From NCBI GenBank assembly GCA_017416505.1, contig JAFQCI010000145.1, positions 1 to 37,095 on the forward strand: a stretch of DNA of 37,095 nucleotides, written 5' to 3'. The translations under genes and the position numbers were made by a program. Position 1 is the stretch's first letter. Every line of letters begins with the position of its first letter. This stretch comes from Lachnospiraceae bacterium (lineage in GTDB: Bacteria > Bacillota_A > Clostridia > Lachnospirales > Lachnospiraceae). The notes under the pieces were generated by a model, which worked only from the letters and a program-made list of their open reading frames with translations, was not told the origin of the DNA and searched no databases. Of this stretch, positions 25,920-33,871 are shown piece by piece.

Positions 25920-26090
25920 TATATATTTAATAAGGGCTAAGAGGAAAAAAAGCTAGAAATTATATGACCTTTGTTATATACTAAGTATACTTTAAAAAAT
26001 TAGAATTGTGGGAGTGCAAGGTGCATAACAATTCACAGGCATCATATATAAAATATTGATATAGAGTAAGAGTTCTCGGAAAGGATTATT

Positions 26091-27032
26091 ATGAGATATG
26101 TAAATGAATTAAGAGAAGGCGAAATGGTATCAGAAATTTATCTTTGTAAGTCAAAACAAAGTTTAAAGACCAAGGCCGGTAAGACGTATTATTCTTTGAT
26201 GTTGCAGGATAGAACAGGAATTTTGGACGGTAAAATCTGGGATTTATCCAGTGGAATCGACCATTTTGAAGAAATGAATTACATAAAGGTAGAAGGACAG
26301 GTAACTCAGTTTCAGGGAGTGAACCAGCTAAACATCCGCAGGGTAAGAGTAGCTATGGAGGGGGAATATGCTCCTTCTGACTATATGCCTTGTACAGATA
26401 AAGATATATCTAAAATGTATCAGGATTTGCTTGCCATGATTGGAAAGGTAGAAAATACTTATTTAAAGAAGCTGTTACAAATGTTTTTTGTGGAAGATGG
26501 GGAATTTTTGGAGAAGTTTAAGAACCATTCTGCGGCGAAAAAGGTGCATCATGGATTTATTGGAGGCTTATTAGAACATACTTTGTCTGTAACGAAACTT
26601 TGTGAATTTTATTCCATGCAGTATCCGGTATTGAATAAGGATTTATTATTGACAGCCGCAATGTTCCATGACATTGGAAAGGTGAAGGAATTGTCTGCTT
26701 TTCCGGAAAATGATTATACTGATGAGGGGCAATTGTTAGGACATATTATCATTGGAACTATGATGCTGGATGAAAAAATCAAGCAGATTCCAAACTTCCC
26801 TAAGGCATTGGAAAATGAATTAAAGCATTGTATTCTGGCTCATCATGGAGAATATGAATATGGTTCTCCGAAAAAACCTGCCATCGTAGAGGCATTGGCA
26901 CTGAATATGGCAGATAATACGGATGCGAAAATGCAGACCTTTAAGGAATTATTGCAGGGAGATAAGGAAAATGAAGTCTGGCTGGGCTTCCAGAGATTAT
27001 TTGATAGTAATATGAGGAAGACAACGGTGTAG
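26091..27032 (+). CDS. yhaM: YhaM-type 3'-5' exoribonuclease (OB fold + HD domain)
   Basis: A 313-aa protein. The N-terminal OB-fold (~10-95) includes KTYYSLMLQDRTGILDGKIWD and GVNQLNIRRVR. The HD domain (~150-290) has HHGFIGGLLEHTLSV, the metal-binding H193-D194 in MFHDIGKVKE, and CILAHHGEYEYG followed by NMADNTDAK. This is the YhaM/CBF1 family, a Mn-dependent 3'-5' exonuclease active on RNA and single-stranded DNA. Length is typical (about 314). AAAGGA precedes the ATG. Confidence 0.93.
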   Translation: MRYVNELREGEMVSEIYLCKSKQSLKTKAGKTYYSLMLQDRTGILDGKIWDLSSGIDHFEEMNYIKVEGQVTQFQGVNQLNIRRVRVAMEGEYAPSDYMPCTDKDISKMYQDLLAMIGKVENTYLKKLLQMFFVEDGEFLEKFKNHSAAKKVHHGFIGGLLEHTLSVTKLCEFYSMQYPVLNKDLLLTAAMFHDIGKVKELSAFPENDYTDEGQLLGHIIIGTMMLDEKIKQIPNFPKALENELKHCILAHHGEYEYGSPKKPAIVEALALNMADNTDAKMQTFKELLQGDKENEVWLGFQRLFDSNMRKTTV

Positions 27033-27095
27033 GGGAACGTTTGATATAACTTTCCCTCTAAGAAATTCAAGAATTAGAAAGGATGGTGAGGAATT

Positions 27096-27341
27096 ATGTT
27101 CAACAAACATTGATATATGTCCAAGGGGTTTAAAAAATTTCTATCAGTTGTATATTTTATACTTGGTATTTTTTTTATATTGGCTACATTAAAAATTATT
27201 TTTAATATTATTGTAAGTGGGCAAATCTTTGGCGAGATAATGTCAACATCAGTAGTCAAAACCATTATAATAGGAATTTTAGGCGGTGCATTATTTATCT
27301 GGGAAGGGATTTGTCTTAGAAACGAGAGCAAATCGCAATAA
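27096..27341 (+). pseudogene. Small two-helix membrane protein with early in-frame TGA
   Basis: The best ribosome binding site (GGTGAGG) serves the ATG at 27096, but that frame stops after MFNKH at TGA 27111-27113. It then stays open from 27117 in the same frame (TGA TAT ATG TCC). The 74-aa open part (MSKGFKKFLSVVYFILG...) has two clean membrane helices (~10-32 and ~45-65). One TGG-to-TGA change would restore MFNKHWYMSKG with its own ribosome binding site. Alternatives: re-initiation at 27117, or a 5-codon leader peptide. No family is recognised. Confidence 0.5.
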
Positions 27342-27445
27342 ATTTAGCGATTCAGAATCATTCAATCCAACAATTGGTTTTGATGTACTTGGGCTTAGAC
27401 GGTTTAAAACATGAAATTTTGTTTTATAAATTACTGAGGTGGAAG

Positions 27446-28201
27446 ATGCAACAATTATTTATGAACAATAACCATATCATATATACAGAAAAGGTTTCAG
27501 ATGAAGAATATGCAAAAAAAATACTATATTGTGTACCAAGCGAAAGTTTGATTCCATACTATGATGATATTGCAGAAGCAGTGTTGACGGAGCATTTCGA
27601 TGTGGTTAAATGTCCCAATAAGCACATATGGCATGGGGAGTGGAACAACCATCGCAGAATGGTGATTAAATTACATATGTTTTATTCATATGAAATACGA
27701 TTTGGATATAACTATGATTTTATACCAATTTTAAATAGGAAGAATAAATTTGTATATCATAGGACAGAGAAATCTGTGGATTTAGATGTTATGGACGTGT
27801 ATTTTAATCATATATCATATATACCAGATAATATGACGAATTTAGAAAGTTTTAATGTTCGTAGAAAATATCAATTGCCGACGAATGCAGGTGTACAAGA
27901 GTTGGACTTTGCAAAACAATATATTGAGAATGTTATCAGAACGAACATTACCTTTATGAAAGAATTTTATGAAAATTATGAATCCGATGAGGATATGATT
28001 CATTTTCTGGAACATACAATTCAAAAGGGCAATATTTTTCAGAAGTATCGATATATTTGGACGAAAGCTTTTTTGTATGCAAAATTGCAAGATATGGATA
28101 AAGCAATGCTGACGATGGGAGAGTATTATCAACATGGAAACCAAGAGATTCCTGGGATGGTAATTGAAAAGTTGAATGCGGTGAAAGAAATGTTTGGATA
28201 A
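27446..28201 (+). CDS. Unrecognised 251-aa protein
   Basis: A soluble protein with no membrane segment. It starts at the ATG at 27446 with GAGGTGG just upstream; the frame is open further 5' (to 27374) without a ribosome binding site. The middle (~65-130) is rich in Trp, His and Tyr (HIWHGEWNNHRRM, HMFYSYEIRFGYNYDF). The C-terminal third is helical and looks like one or two TPR-like hairpins (TKAFLYAKLQDMDKAMLTM). I know no family for it. It is the first complete gene of an AT-rich accessory stretch, and the cysteine hydrolase starts 26 nt after its stop. Confidence 0.55.
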   Translation: MQQLFMNNNHIIYTEKVSDEEYAKKILYCVPSESLIPYYDDIAEAVLTEHFDVVKCPNKHIWHGEWNNHRRMVIKLHMFYSYEIRFGYNYDFIPILNRKNKFVYHRTEKSVDLDVMDVYFNHISYIPDNMTNLESFNVRRKYQLPTNAGVQELDFAKQYIENVIRTNITFMKEFYENYESDEDMIHFLEHTIQKGNIFQKYRYIWTKAFLYAKLQDMDKAMLTMGEYYQHGNQEIPGMVIEKLNAVKEMFG

Positions 28202-28227
28202 AATTGAATTTGGAGGAGGTAAGAAAA

Positions 28228-28731
28228 GTGAAAAAAGCATTGTTGGTAATTGATATGCAAAATGTATGTGTTGGGGAAAAGCATGCTACATACTTTAAAT
28301 ATGATAATGAAATTCTGATTCGAACAGTAAATGAAGTTATTGATGCAAATAAAGGTAATCTGGTTATTTATATTAAAAATGTGATGAAGAAAAACTTAAT
28401 AAATAAGCTTGCACCATTTCAAGCTTATGAAGGAACTGAAGAAGTAGAACTAGTTAGCAATCTTCATGTTACATCTAATTATGTGTTCACAAAATACAAA
28501 GGAAACGCATTTACCAATCATAAACTTAATGATTTATTGAAAGAACATAATATTGAATGCGTAGAAGTTGTAGGTGTTGATGGCGGAGCGTGTGTAGCAT
28601 TGACTGCATTAGGAGCCATAAAAGAAGGGTATAGTGTAATAGTTAATGAATCAGCTATTGGAACAATGTTTAATAAGAACAAAGAAAAATATTTTAAGAA
28701 ACTTCGAGTAGCGGATGCAAAGTTCATTTAG
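28228..28731 (+). CDS. Isochorismatase-like cysteine hydrolase
   Basis: A 167-aa alpha/beta hydrolase-like protein of the isochorismatase/nicotinamidase superfamily. The triad is visible: D9 in LLVIDMQN, K89 in FTKYKGNAF, and C122 in DGGACVALTALGA. Strand order and length are normal for a minimal member. The start is GTG at 28228, behind GGAGGAGG; the TTG at 28204 lies ahead of that site. The substrate is unknown; small stand-alone members hydrolyse amides such as nicotinamide or related imidic bonds. Confidence 0.85.
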   Translation: MKKALLVIDMQNVCVGEKHATYFKYDNEILIRTVNEVIDANKGNLVIYIKNVMKKNLINKLAPFQAYEGTEEVELVSNLHVTSNYVFTKYKGNAFTNHKLNDLLKEHNIECVEVVGVDGGACVALTALGAIKEGYSVIVNESAIGTMFNKNKEKYFKKLRVADAKFI

Positions 28732-28777
28732 ATAAATATAAAGCACTTAAAATATGAATTTGTAGGAGAAGGATATT

Positions 28778-29494
28778 ATGACAAAAGAAGAATTATTTGC
28801 GCCAATACGAGAGAAATATATGGAATTAAAGATTGCAATAGAAGGAACGGATATAGATAGAATACGAGAACTCACGCTGGAAGTTCATGCAATGGTTCAT
28901 CCAGCAGAAATTTCTGGAAGAACAGAAAAGACGATTGCAGATTATGTTTTGGATTATATGTTAAAAGGAAATCAAAATGCATTAGTTCCGAGAGAAGATT
29001 ATGATGTGGATTTGCATTATGCAGGAACAAGAACAGTTCCTATGTGCTGGCAATTTTGGCATACTTATAGAATTGAAGATTTAGTAAGTAATATTTTGAT
29101 GGCTAATCAAGAGCAGATATTTAATGAGGATTGGCAAATTAAAATTGGTTCTTCTATTACGGATACGGGTAATGCATTGGAACTTGATGAAGTGATAGCA
29201 TTTGGCAAAGAAATCAATATTGAAGCGTTGTGTGAGTATATGATTGCGGTCGGAAAAAATACACGTCGTATATTAGAAAATCTTACATTAGAACAGATAA
29301 AATCAATGGTGTCATACGAAAGTGTAATGCGTATATTAGAAGTAGATGGAGTAACAACAGATTTTCGTTCGGTTTGGTTATTGGTTTATTGGGGAAGTTT
29401 AACAATGGGTGAAATGATTTTAACTCCAATAACAGACCATCACATGATGCATTTGCCACCATGTTTAAATAATTTGCCAATTTTAGATGAGTAA
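28778..29494 (+). CDS. DinB-like (four-helix metal-binding) protein
   Basis: A 238-aa protein with the DinB/YfiT-type pattern: an N-terminal helix with His (EVHAMVHPAE), the central CWQFWHTYRIED with a His in the expected ligand place, and the C-terminal ITDHHMMHLPPCLNNL that ends the fold. This superfamily holds thiol-dependent transferases and DNA-damage-inducible proteins; function is rarely known. GGAGAAGG lies 5 nt before the ATG. It lies 46 nt after the cysteine hydrolase; both look like cargo-type single genes. Confidence 0.72.
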   Translation: MTKEELFAPIREKYMELKIAIEGTDIDRIRELTLEVHAMVHPAEISGRTEKTIADYVLDYMLKGNQNALVPREDYDVDLHYAGTRTVPMCWQFWHTYRIEDLVSNILMANQEQIFNEDWQIKIGSSITDTGNALELDEVIAFGKEINIEALCEYMIAVGKNTRRILENLTLEQIKSMVSYESVMRILEVDGVTTDFRSVWLLVYWGSLTMGEMILTPITDHHMMHLPPCLNNLPILDE

Positions 29495-29530
29495 ATATTG
29501 ATTAAAAGAACTACAATGAAAAGTAATAAA

Positions 29531-29600
29531 TTCCAATTTTATGCGGTGTTTAGAATGAGTAAGTTAGTGAAAAAAGGTATTTTGTAAAAGAACAGAGACA
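29531..29600 (+). pseudogene. Decayed second copy of the VOC gene 5' region
   Basis: AATTCCAATTTTATGCGGTG, TTTAGAATGAGTAAG and TTAGTGAAAAAAGG... match the upstream region and first codons of the VOC gene at 31638-31690 (TTTTATGAGGTGTTTAGAATGAGTAAGTTTAGTG and on), with a lost T that breaks the frame and a TAA soon after. It is a short remnant, not translated into anything useful. Confidence 0.55.
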
Positions 29601-29709
29601 AGGCTTATAAAGTAATGTATCAGCAGGAATATAGCCGATAAATCTAATTGTAAAAATGAAAGATGTTTGATATAGTAAAAAATTTCTGAAATGTTAAGGA
29701 CGTATAATT

Positions 29710-30606
29710 ATGATAAGAATTATTGATACATATTCGCAAATTAATATGGTGTTTGAAAATGAAACTTTTAATTTAAAAAAATGGGAAGTGTATATTAATT
29801 CTATTTATGAGAATTTTGAGGATATCTTTAAAAAAGATTTGGAAGAATATTTGAATAGTGGAGAATATGTCTACGAAAAGGATATCCTGCCGATTATTAA
29901 TGAGGTTCATAGACATTCAGAATTGGACATCCTGCATAATTCTTTTTGCAAGGTTACAGATAGATTAAATGAAAGAATTATTGATTGTTTTGGCGAGGAA
30001 TTAGATGTTGATATTGTATTGTATATTGGTCTTTGTAATGCAGCAGGCTGGGTAACAACTATAAATGGGAAAAGTGTCATATTATTGGGGATAGAAAAGA
30101 TACTAGAACTGAATTGGCAAGATGAGAACTCGATGTATGGACTTATTTATCACGAATTAGGTCACGTGTACCATAAACAATATGGTGTGTTTCATCAATA
30201 TAGTGATGATAATAAAAAGAATTTTGTGTGGCAATTATTTGTTGAAGGAATAGCGATGTATTTTGAACAAGTTTTGGTGAAAGACCTTAATTATTTCCAT
30301 CAAAACAAGAATGGGTGGAAAGAGTGGTGCGATAATCATTTTCATCAAATATTAAAAGACTTTAATGCGGATTTACCAACGATGACAAGATTTAATCAAA
30401 AATATTTTGGGGACTGGGTAAATTATTACGGACAAGGGGATGTAGGATATTATTTAGGAACGAAATTTGTACAATATCTCTGTAAGAAGCATTGCTTTGA
30501 ACAGTTAATCAATATGAAGATGGATGATGTTTATAAAGCTTATTTAGAATTTGTAGAAAGTCATCAAGATGGCGTGCTGAAAAGCTGCTTTATAAGGACA
30601 AAATAG
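29710..30606 (+). CDS. HExxH (gluzincin-like) metallopeptidase-family protein
   Basis: A 298-aa protein with H148-E149-L-G-H152 in YHELGHVYH and a downstream E179 in FVEGIAMYFEQ. The HExxH-26-E spacing fits gluzincin-like zinc peptidases such as the DUF2268-type family. No signal peptide or membrane segment is seen, so it is probably cytoplasmic. AAGGA lies about 11 nt before the ATG. The first ~100 residues are helical; the C-terminal part (GDVGYYLGTKFVQYLC) is typical of DUF2268-like proteins. The substrate is unknown. It is separated from its neighbours by 215-219 nt on both sides, so it probably has its own promoter. Confidence 0.72.
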   Translation: MIRIIDTYSQINMVFENETFNLKKWEVYINSIYENFEDIFKKDLEEYLNSGEYVYEKDILPIINEVHRHSELDILHNSFCKVTDRLNERIIDCFGEELDVDIVLYIGLCNAAGWVTTINGKSVILLGIEKILELNWQDENSMYGLIYHELGHVYHKQYGVFHQYSDDNKKNFVWQLFVEGIAMYFEQVLVKDLNYFHQNKNGWKEWCDNHFHQILKDFNADLPTMTRFNQKYFGDWVNYYGQGDVGYYLGTKFVQYLCKKHCFEQLINMKMDDVYKAYLEFVESHQDGVLKSCFIRTK

Positions 30607-30713
30607 CCGTATATAAAACGTAGATTTGTGCGAAGGGTGCATTTCGCTTGGCAAGGTTAAAAATATTTTAAAAATCTATAGAAAAAAGGGAATACTTGTG
30701 GTATTATATGTAT

Positions 30714-30800
30714 AGGATATAACTGTAATGCATTGCAGTTTTGGTCTGGGCGAAAGCTCTTTGGACCACCGTAGGCGGGAAGAATTTCCCGCCATTTTTA
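30714..30800 (+). ncRNA. Structured RNA upstream of DUF3800 gene (DUF3800-motif candidate)
   Basis: Three consecutive hairpins. H1: AACTGTAA (30721-30728) with TTGCAGTT (30733-30740), loop TGCA. H2: TGGTC (30742-30746) with GACCA (30764-30768), enclosing GGGC-GAAA-GCTC (30748-30759). H3: GGCGGGAA (30774-30781) with TTCCCGCC (30786-30793), loop GAAT, followed by ATTTTTA, a good intrinsic terminator. An extended -10 (TGGTATTAT, 30699-30707) predicts a start near 30714. It ends 25-30 nt before the DUF3800 ATG. Several unrelated RNA motifs named DUF3800-I onward are known from just this position; whether this is one of them is not checked. Confidence 0.65.
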
Positions 30801-30825
30801 CTATTAGGTAAGTTTTGGAGGCGTA

Positions 30826-31506
30826 ATGAAAGAACTTAGCATATTTATAGACGAGTCAGGAGATTTTGGAGAAATAACAGAACGACCAGCGTATTATTTG
30901 GTAACACTTTTGTTTCATGACCAAAAGAATGATATTGCTTTGAATGTTAAAAAGCTTGAGGAAAGCACCAAGAATTCCGGATTTGATTTTGAATATATAC
31001 ATACAGGACCTGTCATAAGACGTGAGGATGTGTTTTCAGGATTATCTATAGATGAACGTAGAAAATTGCTTTTTAAGATGTTAAACTTTATTGTCAGTAG
31101 TCCCATTACATATGAGGTGGTTGTGGTAAATCGAAAGGAAGCGCCGGATAAGATTTCGCTTTCCGGTAGGTTAGGACGCGAAATCTCAAACGTGATAGGA
31201 AAGTATAAAACCTTTTTTGATGGATTCGACAAAATTATTGTATATTACGATAATGGTCAAATCGAACTCGGAGCAATTCTAAATACGGTATTTTCAATTC
31301 ATTTTTCCAATGTTGAGTTTCGCAAGGCAGAACCACAAAAATATCGTTTACTACAGGTTGCTGATTTTATTTGTAGTATGGAATTGTTAAAAATTAAGAA
31401 AAATGAAAATAGATTGAGTAAATCAGAAAAACAATTTTTCTATAAGCCACAAGAGTTGAAGAAAACCTTCTTTAAAGCGGTTGATAAAAAAAGATTGGGA
31501 AAATAA
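30826..31506 (+). CDS. DUF3800 family protein
   Basis: A 226-aa protein. The hallmark N-terminal strand is SIFIDESGDFG (D9, E10, D13), followed by the central IIVYYDNGQ and the C-terminal LLQVADFICSMELLK, the acidic residues expected for an RNase H-like fold active site. DUF3800 proteins are common in accessory and defence-type regions and are repeatedly linked to small structured RNAs directly upstream, as here. Activity is unproven; a nuclease is the usual suggestion. GGAGG lies 6 nt before the ATG. The RNA upstream ends in its own terminator, so RNA and mRNA may be made separately or by read-through. Confidence 0.88.
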   Translation: MKELSIFIDESGDFGEITERPAYYLVTLLFHDQKNDIALNVKKLEESTKNSGFDFEYIHTGPVIRREDVFSGLSIDERRKLLFKMLNFIVSSPITYEVVVVNRKEAPDKISLSGRLGREISNVIGKYKTFFDGFDKIIVYYDNGQIELGAILNTVFSIHFSNVEFRKAEPQKYRLLQVADFICSMELLKIKKNENRLSKSEKQFFYKPQELKKTFFKAVDKKRLGK

Positions 31507-31656
31507 TATCTTCCTTATTTCCTTTATGATTTCCTCACAAGGAAAAAAATAAGGGAAAAGTGAGCAATGCATAGATATTGATGGTAGGAAGAAATTGTAT
31601 ATGTTGGGAAGTTAGAGGAATACACAAATTGATTTGAATTTTATGAGGTGTTTAGA

Positions 31657-32061
31657 ATGAGTAAGTTTAGTGAAAAAGGATATGTTGTGAAAGAAAATGC
31701 ACCTATTTATTTAACAATGGATATGGATAAAACTGCTAAGTGGTTTGAAGATGTATTAGGGTGGTATAGCAATATTGTAGAAAGAGATAATAACGGAAAT
31801 GGTTGTTATGGAGTGGTTTTTGATATGTTACCAGAAGTAGAACTTGTGCATTTAGCACCTTTTACGGGTTTTCAAATGTTTTGTGGAACACCTGAGCCAT
31901 GTGCGATTTCGTTTATGCAAGTGAAGGGTATTGAGAAAATGTATGACTATATCACTTCAAATGGCTGGGATAAGATTACGGAGATAGTAACGCAGCCTTG
32001 GGGTGGGAAAACTTGCAGTTTAACAACCATTGATGGATATATTATCAATATTTTTGAATAA
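31657..32061 (+). CDS. VOC (glyoxalase/dioxygenase-fold) family protein
   Basis: A 134-aa protein with two beta-alpha-beta-beta-beta modules: APIYLTMDMDKTAKWFEDVLGWYS, then CAISFMQVKGIEKMYDYITSNGW, ending DGYIINIFE with the Glu usual at the metal site. This is the minimal VOC fold seen in glyoxalases, bleomycin-binding and fosfomycin-type resistance proteins. The substrate is unknown. The start is the ATG at 31657 behind GAGGTG; a GTG at 31648 is part of that site. A decayed copy of its 5' region lies at 29531-29600, on the other side of the metallopeptidase and DUF3800 genes. Confidence 0.85.
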   Translation: MSKFSEKGYVVKENAPIYLTMDMDKTAKWFEDVLGWYSNIVERDNNGNGCYGVVFDMLPEVELVHLAPFTGFQMFCGTPEPCAISFMQVKGIEKMYDYITSNGWDKITEIVTQPWGGKTCSLTTIDGYIINIFE

Positions 32062-32371
32062 TACAAATTTGTAGAGGCGAAAAAGATGGTGGCATTCTTA
32101 CGATTAAGAAATATCTAGAGATATAGAACTATATTAAATAGTTTTATGTAGTGATAAATTACCGAGAACTACTTAGTTAAGAGGGAATTGTGGTGATATT
32201 TCAAGATAATGTAATAAAAGAATGCTTAAAAAATGTTTATTTTGGAAGAGATGAGAATGGTGTAGCTGATGAAGTAATAAGGAAAGTAAAATGTCATTTT
32301 GCATTGTTGTAATCAGGGAAAATAAGAGTTATTGCTGAGGTATATTTTTAGATAACGGTATGGAGGAACGT
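32062..32371. other. Gene-poor stretch before rlmD
   Basis: 310 nt containing only the 39-codon fragment at 32193-32312 and the rlmD ribosome binding site. The first ~130 nt are AT rich with no clear stems or frames; I see no terminator with a proper T run after the VOC gene. Confidence 0.5.
32193..32312 (+). pseudogene. N-terminal fragment of a P-loop ATPase/kinase-like protein
   Basis: GTG at 32193 behind GAGGG gives a 39-aa product starting VIFQDNVIKECLKNVYF. This start resembles the N-terminus of small AAA/P-loop proteins in Firmicutes, which go on with a GTxCGGKTT Walker A. Here the Walker A is missing: the sequence changes to GRDENGVADEVIRKV and stops at TAA 32310-32312. It is best read as an internally deleted remnant. 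The family guess is from memory of similar N-termini and is weak. Confidence 0.35.
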
Positions 32372-33745
32372 ATGGAGATAAAGAAGAATGAGTGTTATGA
32401 GATATCCATTGTGGATATGGCAGAGGACGGTCAGGGTATCGGAAAAATCGGGGATTTCGTAGTGTTTGTGAAGGACACTGTGATTGGCGACGTGGCGAAG
32501 GTGAAACTGGTTAAGGTATTGAAGCATTATGGATTTGGAAGATTAGAAGAATTATTAGTGCCATCCAAAGACAGGGTAGAACCTCTTTGTAGTCATGCCA
32601 AGGCTTGTGGAGGTTGTACTTTACAGCATCTTTCCTATGAAAAACAATTAGAATATAAATTTGAACAGGTAAAAAATTGTTTGGTTCGAATTGGAGGCTT
32701 TTCGGATATTGAAGGAAGGATGGAGGGGCCTTACGGAATGGAGTACCCTTTCCGTTATCGAAATAAGGCTCAGTTTCCAACCGGAATGGGTAAGGATTTT
32801 AAGCCTGCAATAGGATTTTATGCAGGTAGAACTCATAGCATTATTGATACTAAGGAGTGTTTTTTACAGTCGGAGATAAGCGATAAGATTATTGAAATCG
32901 TCAGGGGATTTATGGAGGAATTTTATATCTCAACCTATGATGAAATCACTAAAAAGGGATTGTTAAGACATATTTTAACAAGAGTAGGGTTTACCACAGG
33001 GGAAATCATGGTCTGTCTTGTTGTAAATGGGAAGAAGATTCCGAATGTGGAGGAATTGATTGAACGATTGGTGAAGATAAAGGGTATGACGAGCATTTGC
33101 CTGAATGTCAATAAGGAGCATACCAATAAGATTCTGGGGGATACCTGCGTTACGTTATGGGGCAGAGGATATATTGAGGATTATATTGGTGAAGTAAAAT
33201 ATCAGATTTCACCATTGTCCTTTTATCAGGTAAATCCAGTGCAGACCAAGGTGTTATATGAAAAGGCATTGGAATATGCCGGCTTGACCGGAGAAGAAAC
33301 GGTTTGGGATTTGTATTGCGGTATTGGAACCATTTCCTTATTTTTGGCACAAAAGGCAAAATGGGTGTATGGAGTGGAAATTGTCCCACAAGCCATTGAA
33401 GATGCCAGAAGAAATGCTAAGATTAATGGAATGGAAAATGTAACCTTTTTCGTAGGAAAGGCAGAAGAGGTTCTTCAAAAAGAATACGAAGAAAATAAGG
33501 TTTATGCGAAGGTTATTGTAGTAGACCCGCCACGAAAAGGCTGCGATGAAACTTTGCTAAAAACCATTCATGAAATGCAACCGGAACGGGTGGTTTATGT
33601 AAGCTGTAACCCCGCAACCCTGGCAAGAGATTTGAAGATGCTGGCGGGGTATGGGTATGAGGTGAAGAAAGTGGCGGTGGTAGATCAGTTTTGTCAGACG
33701 ACTCATGTGGAGTGCGCGGTCTTGATGTCGCGTGCTGACAGGTAA
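32372..33745 (+). CDS. rlmD: 23S rRNA (uracil-C5)-methyltransferase, RlmD/RumA-TrmA family
   Basis: A 457-aa protein. TRAM domain ~1-60; Fe-S cysteines C73-x5-C79-x2-C82 and C163; SAM-binding DLYCGIGTISLFLA; DPPRKGCD; and the catalytic nucleophile C412 in VVYVSCNPATLARD. It transfers methyl from SAM to C5 of a uracil in 23S rRNA (U1939-type; Bacillus homologues can be dual-site). GGAGG lies just before the ATG at 32372. The last codons (HVECAVLMSRADR) become GC rich, and everything after the stop has a different base composition. The 3' end of this gene is an integration site for conjugative elements in streptococci. Confidence 0.93.
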   Translation: MEIKKNECYEISIVDMAEDGQGIGKIGDFVVFVKDTVIGDVAKVKLVKVLKHYGFGRLEELLVPSKDRVEPLCSHAKACGGCTLQHLSYEKQLEYKFEQVKNCLVRIGGFSDIEGRMEGPYGMEYPFRYRNKAQFPTGMGKDFKPAIGFYAGRTHSIIDTKECFLQSEISDKIIEIVRGFMEEFYISTYDEITKKGLLRHILTRVGFTTGEIMVCLVVNGKKIPNVEELIERLVKIKGMTSICLNVNKEHTNKILGDTCVTLWGRGYIEDYIGEVKYQISPLSFYQVNPVQTKVLYEKALEYAGLTGEETVWDLYCGIGTISLFLAQKAKWVYGVEIVPQAIEDARRNAKINGMENVTFFVGKAEEVLQKEYEENKVYAKVIVVDPPRKGCDETLLKTIHEMQPERVVYVSCNPATLARDLKMLAGYGYEVKKVAVVDQFCQTTHVECAVLMSRADR

Positions 33746-33751
33746 GAGGCG

Positions 33752-33871
33752 GTGAAAGGCTTGAAACAAGCGGTTTGTGGAATTGGCTCCGAACAAAATT
33801 TCCACTCAGGAACCGATGAAAACATTCGACGGGAACTTATCTACAGCGCTTTTTATCGGAGGGTTGAGTAG
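33752..33871 (+). CDS. Short ORF after rlmD, possible mobile-element remnant
   Basis: The same frame continues after the rlmD stop: from GTG 33752 it encodes 39 residues, including VKGLKQAVCGIGSEQ and ENIRRELIYSAFYRRVE, and stops at TAG 33869-33871. It resembles the C-terminal tail of a larger protein more than a complete gene. I do not recognise the family. The stop lies inside the first unit of the tandem repeat at 33862-33915. No good ribosome binding site is seen. Confidence 0.3.
   Translation: MKGLKQAVCGIGSEQNFHSGTDENIRRELIYSAFYRRVE

Larger units (their letters stand above)
25745..26090. other. Divergent intergenic region, ABC cluster / yhaM
   Basis: 346 nt with no gene, containing the starts of two divergent units. 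It holds a short hairpin, GGTCAAAA (25803-25810), GGTA, TTTTGACC (25815-25822), followed by GGTATCAT, and the second copy of the repeated upstream element at 25861-25919. The rest is A/T rich and should contain both promoters, which I cannot place with confidence. Confidence 0.55.

Noticed and set aside
31505..31560. Possible terminator after the DUF3800 gene
   Set aside because: CCTTATTTCC and GGAAAAAAATAAGG can pair, but with bulges and no T tract on the plus strand; too weak to list.
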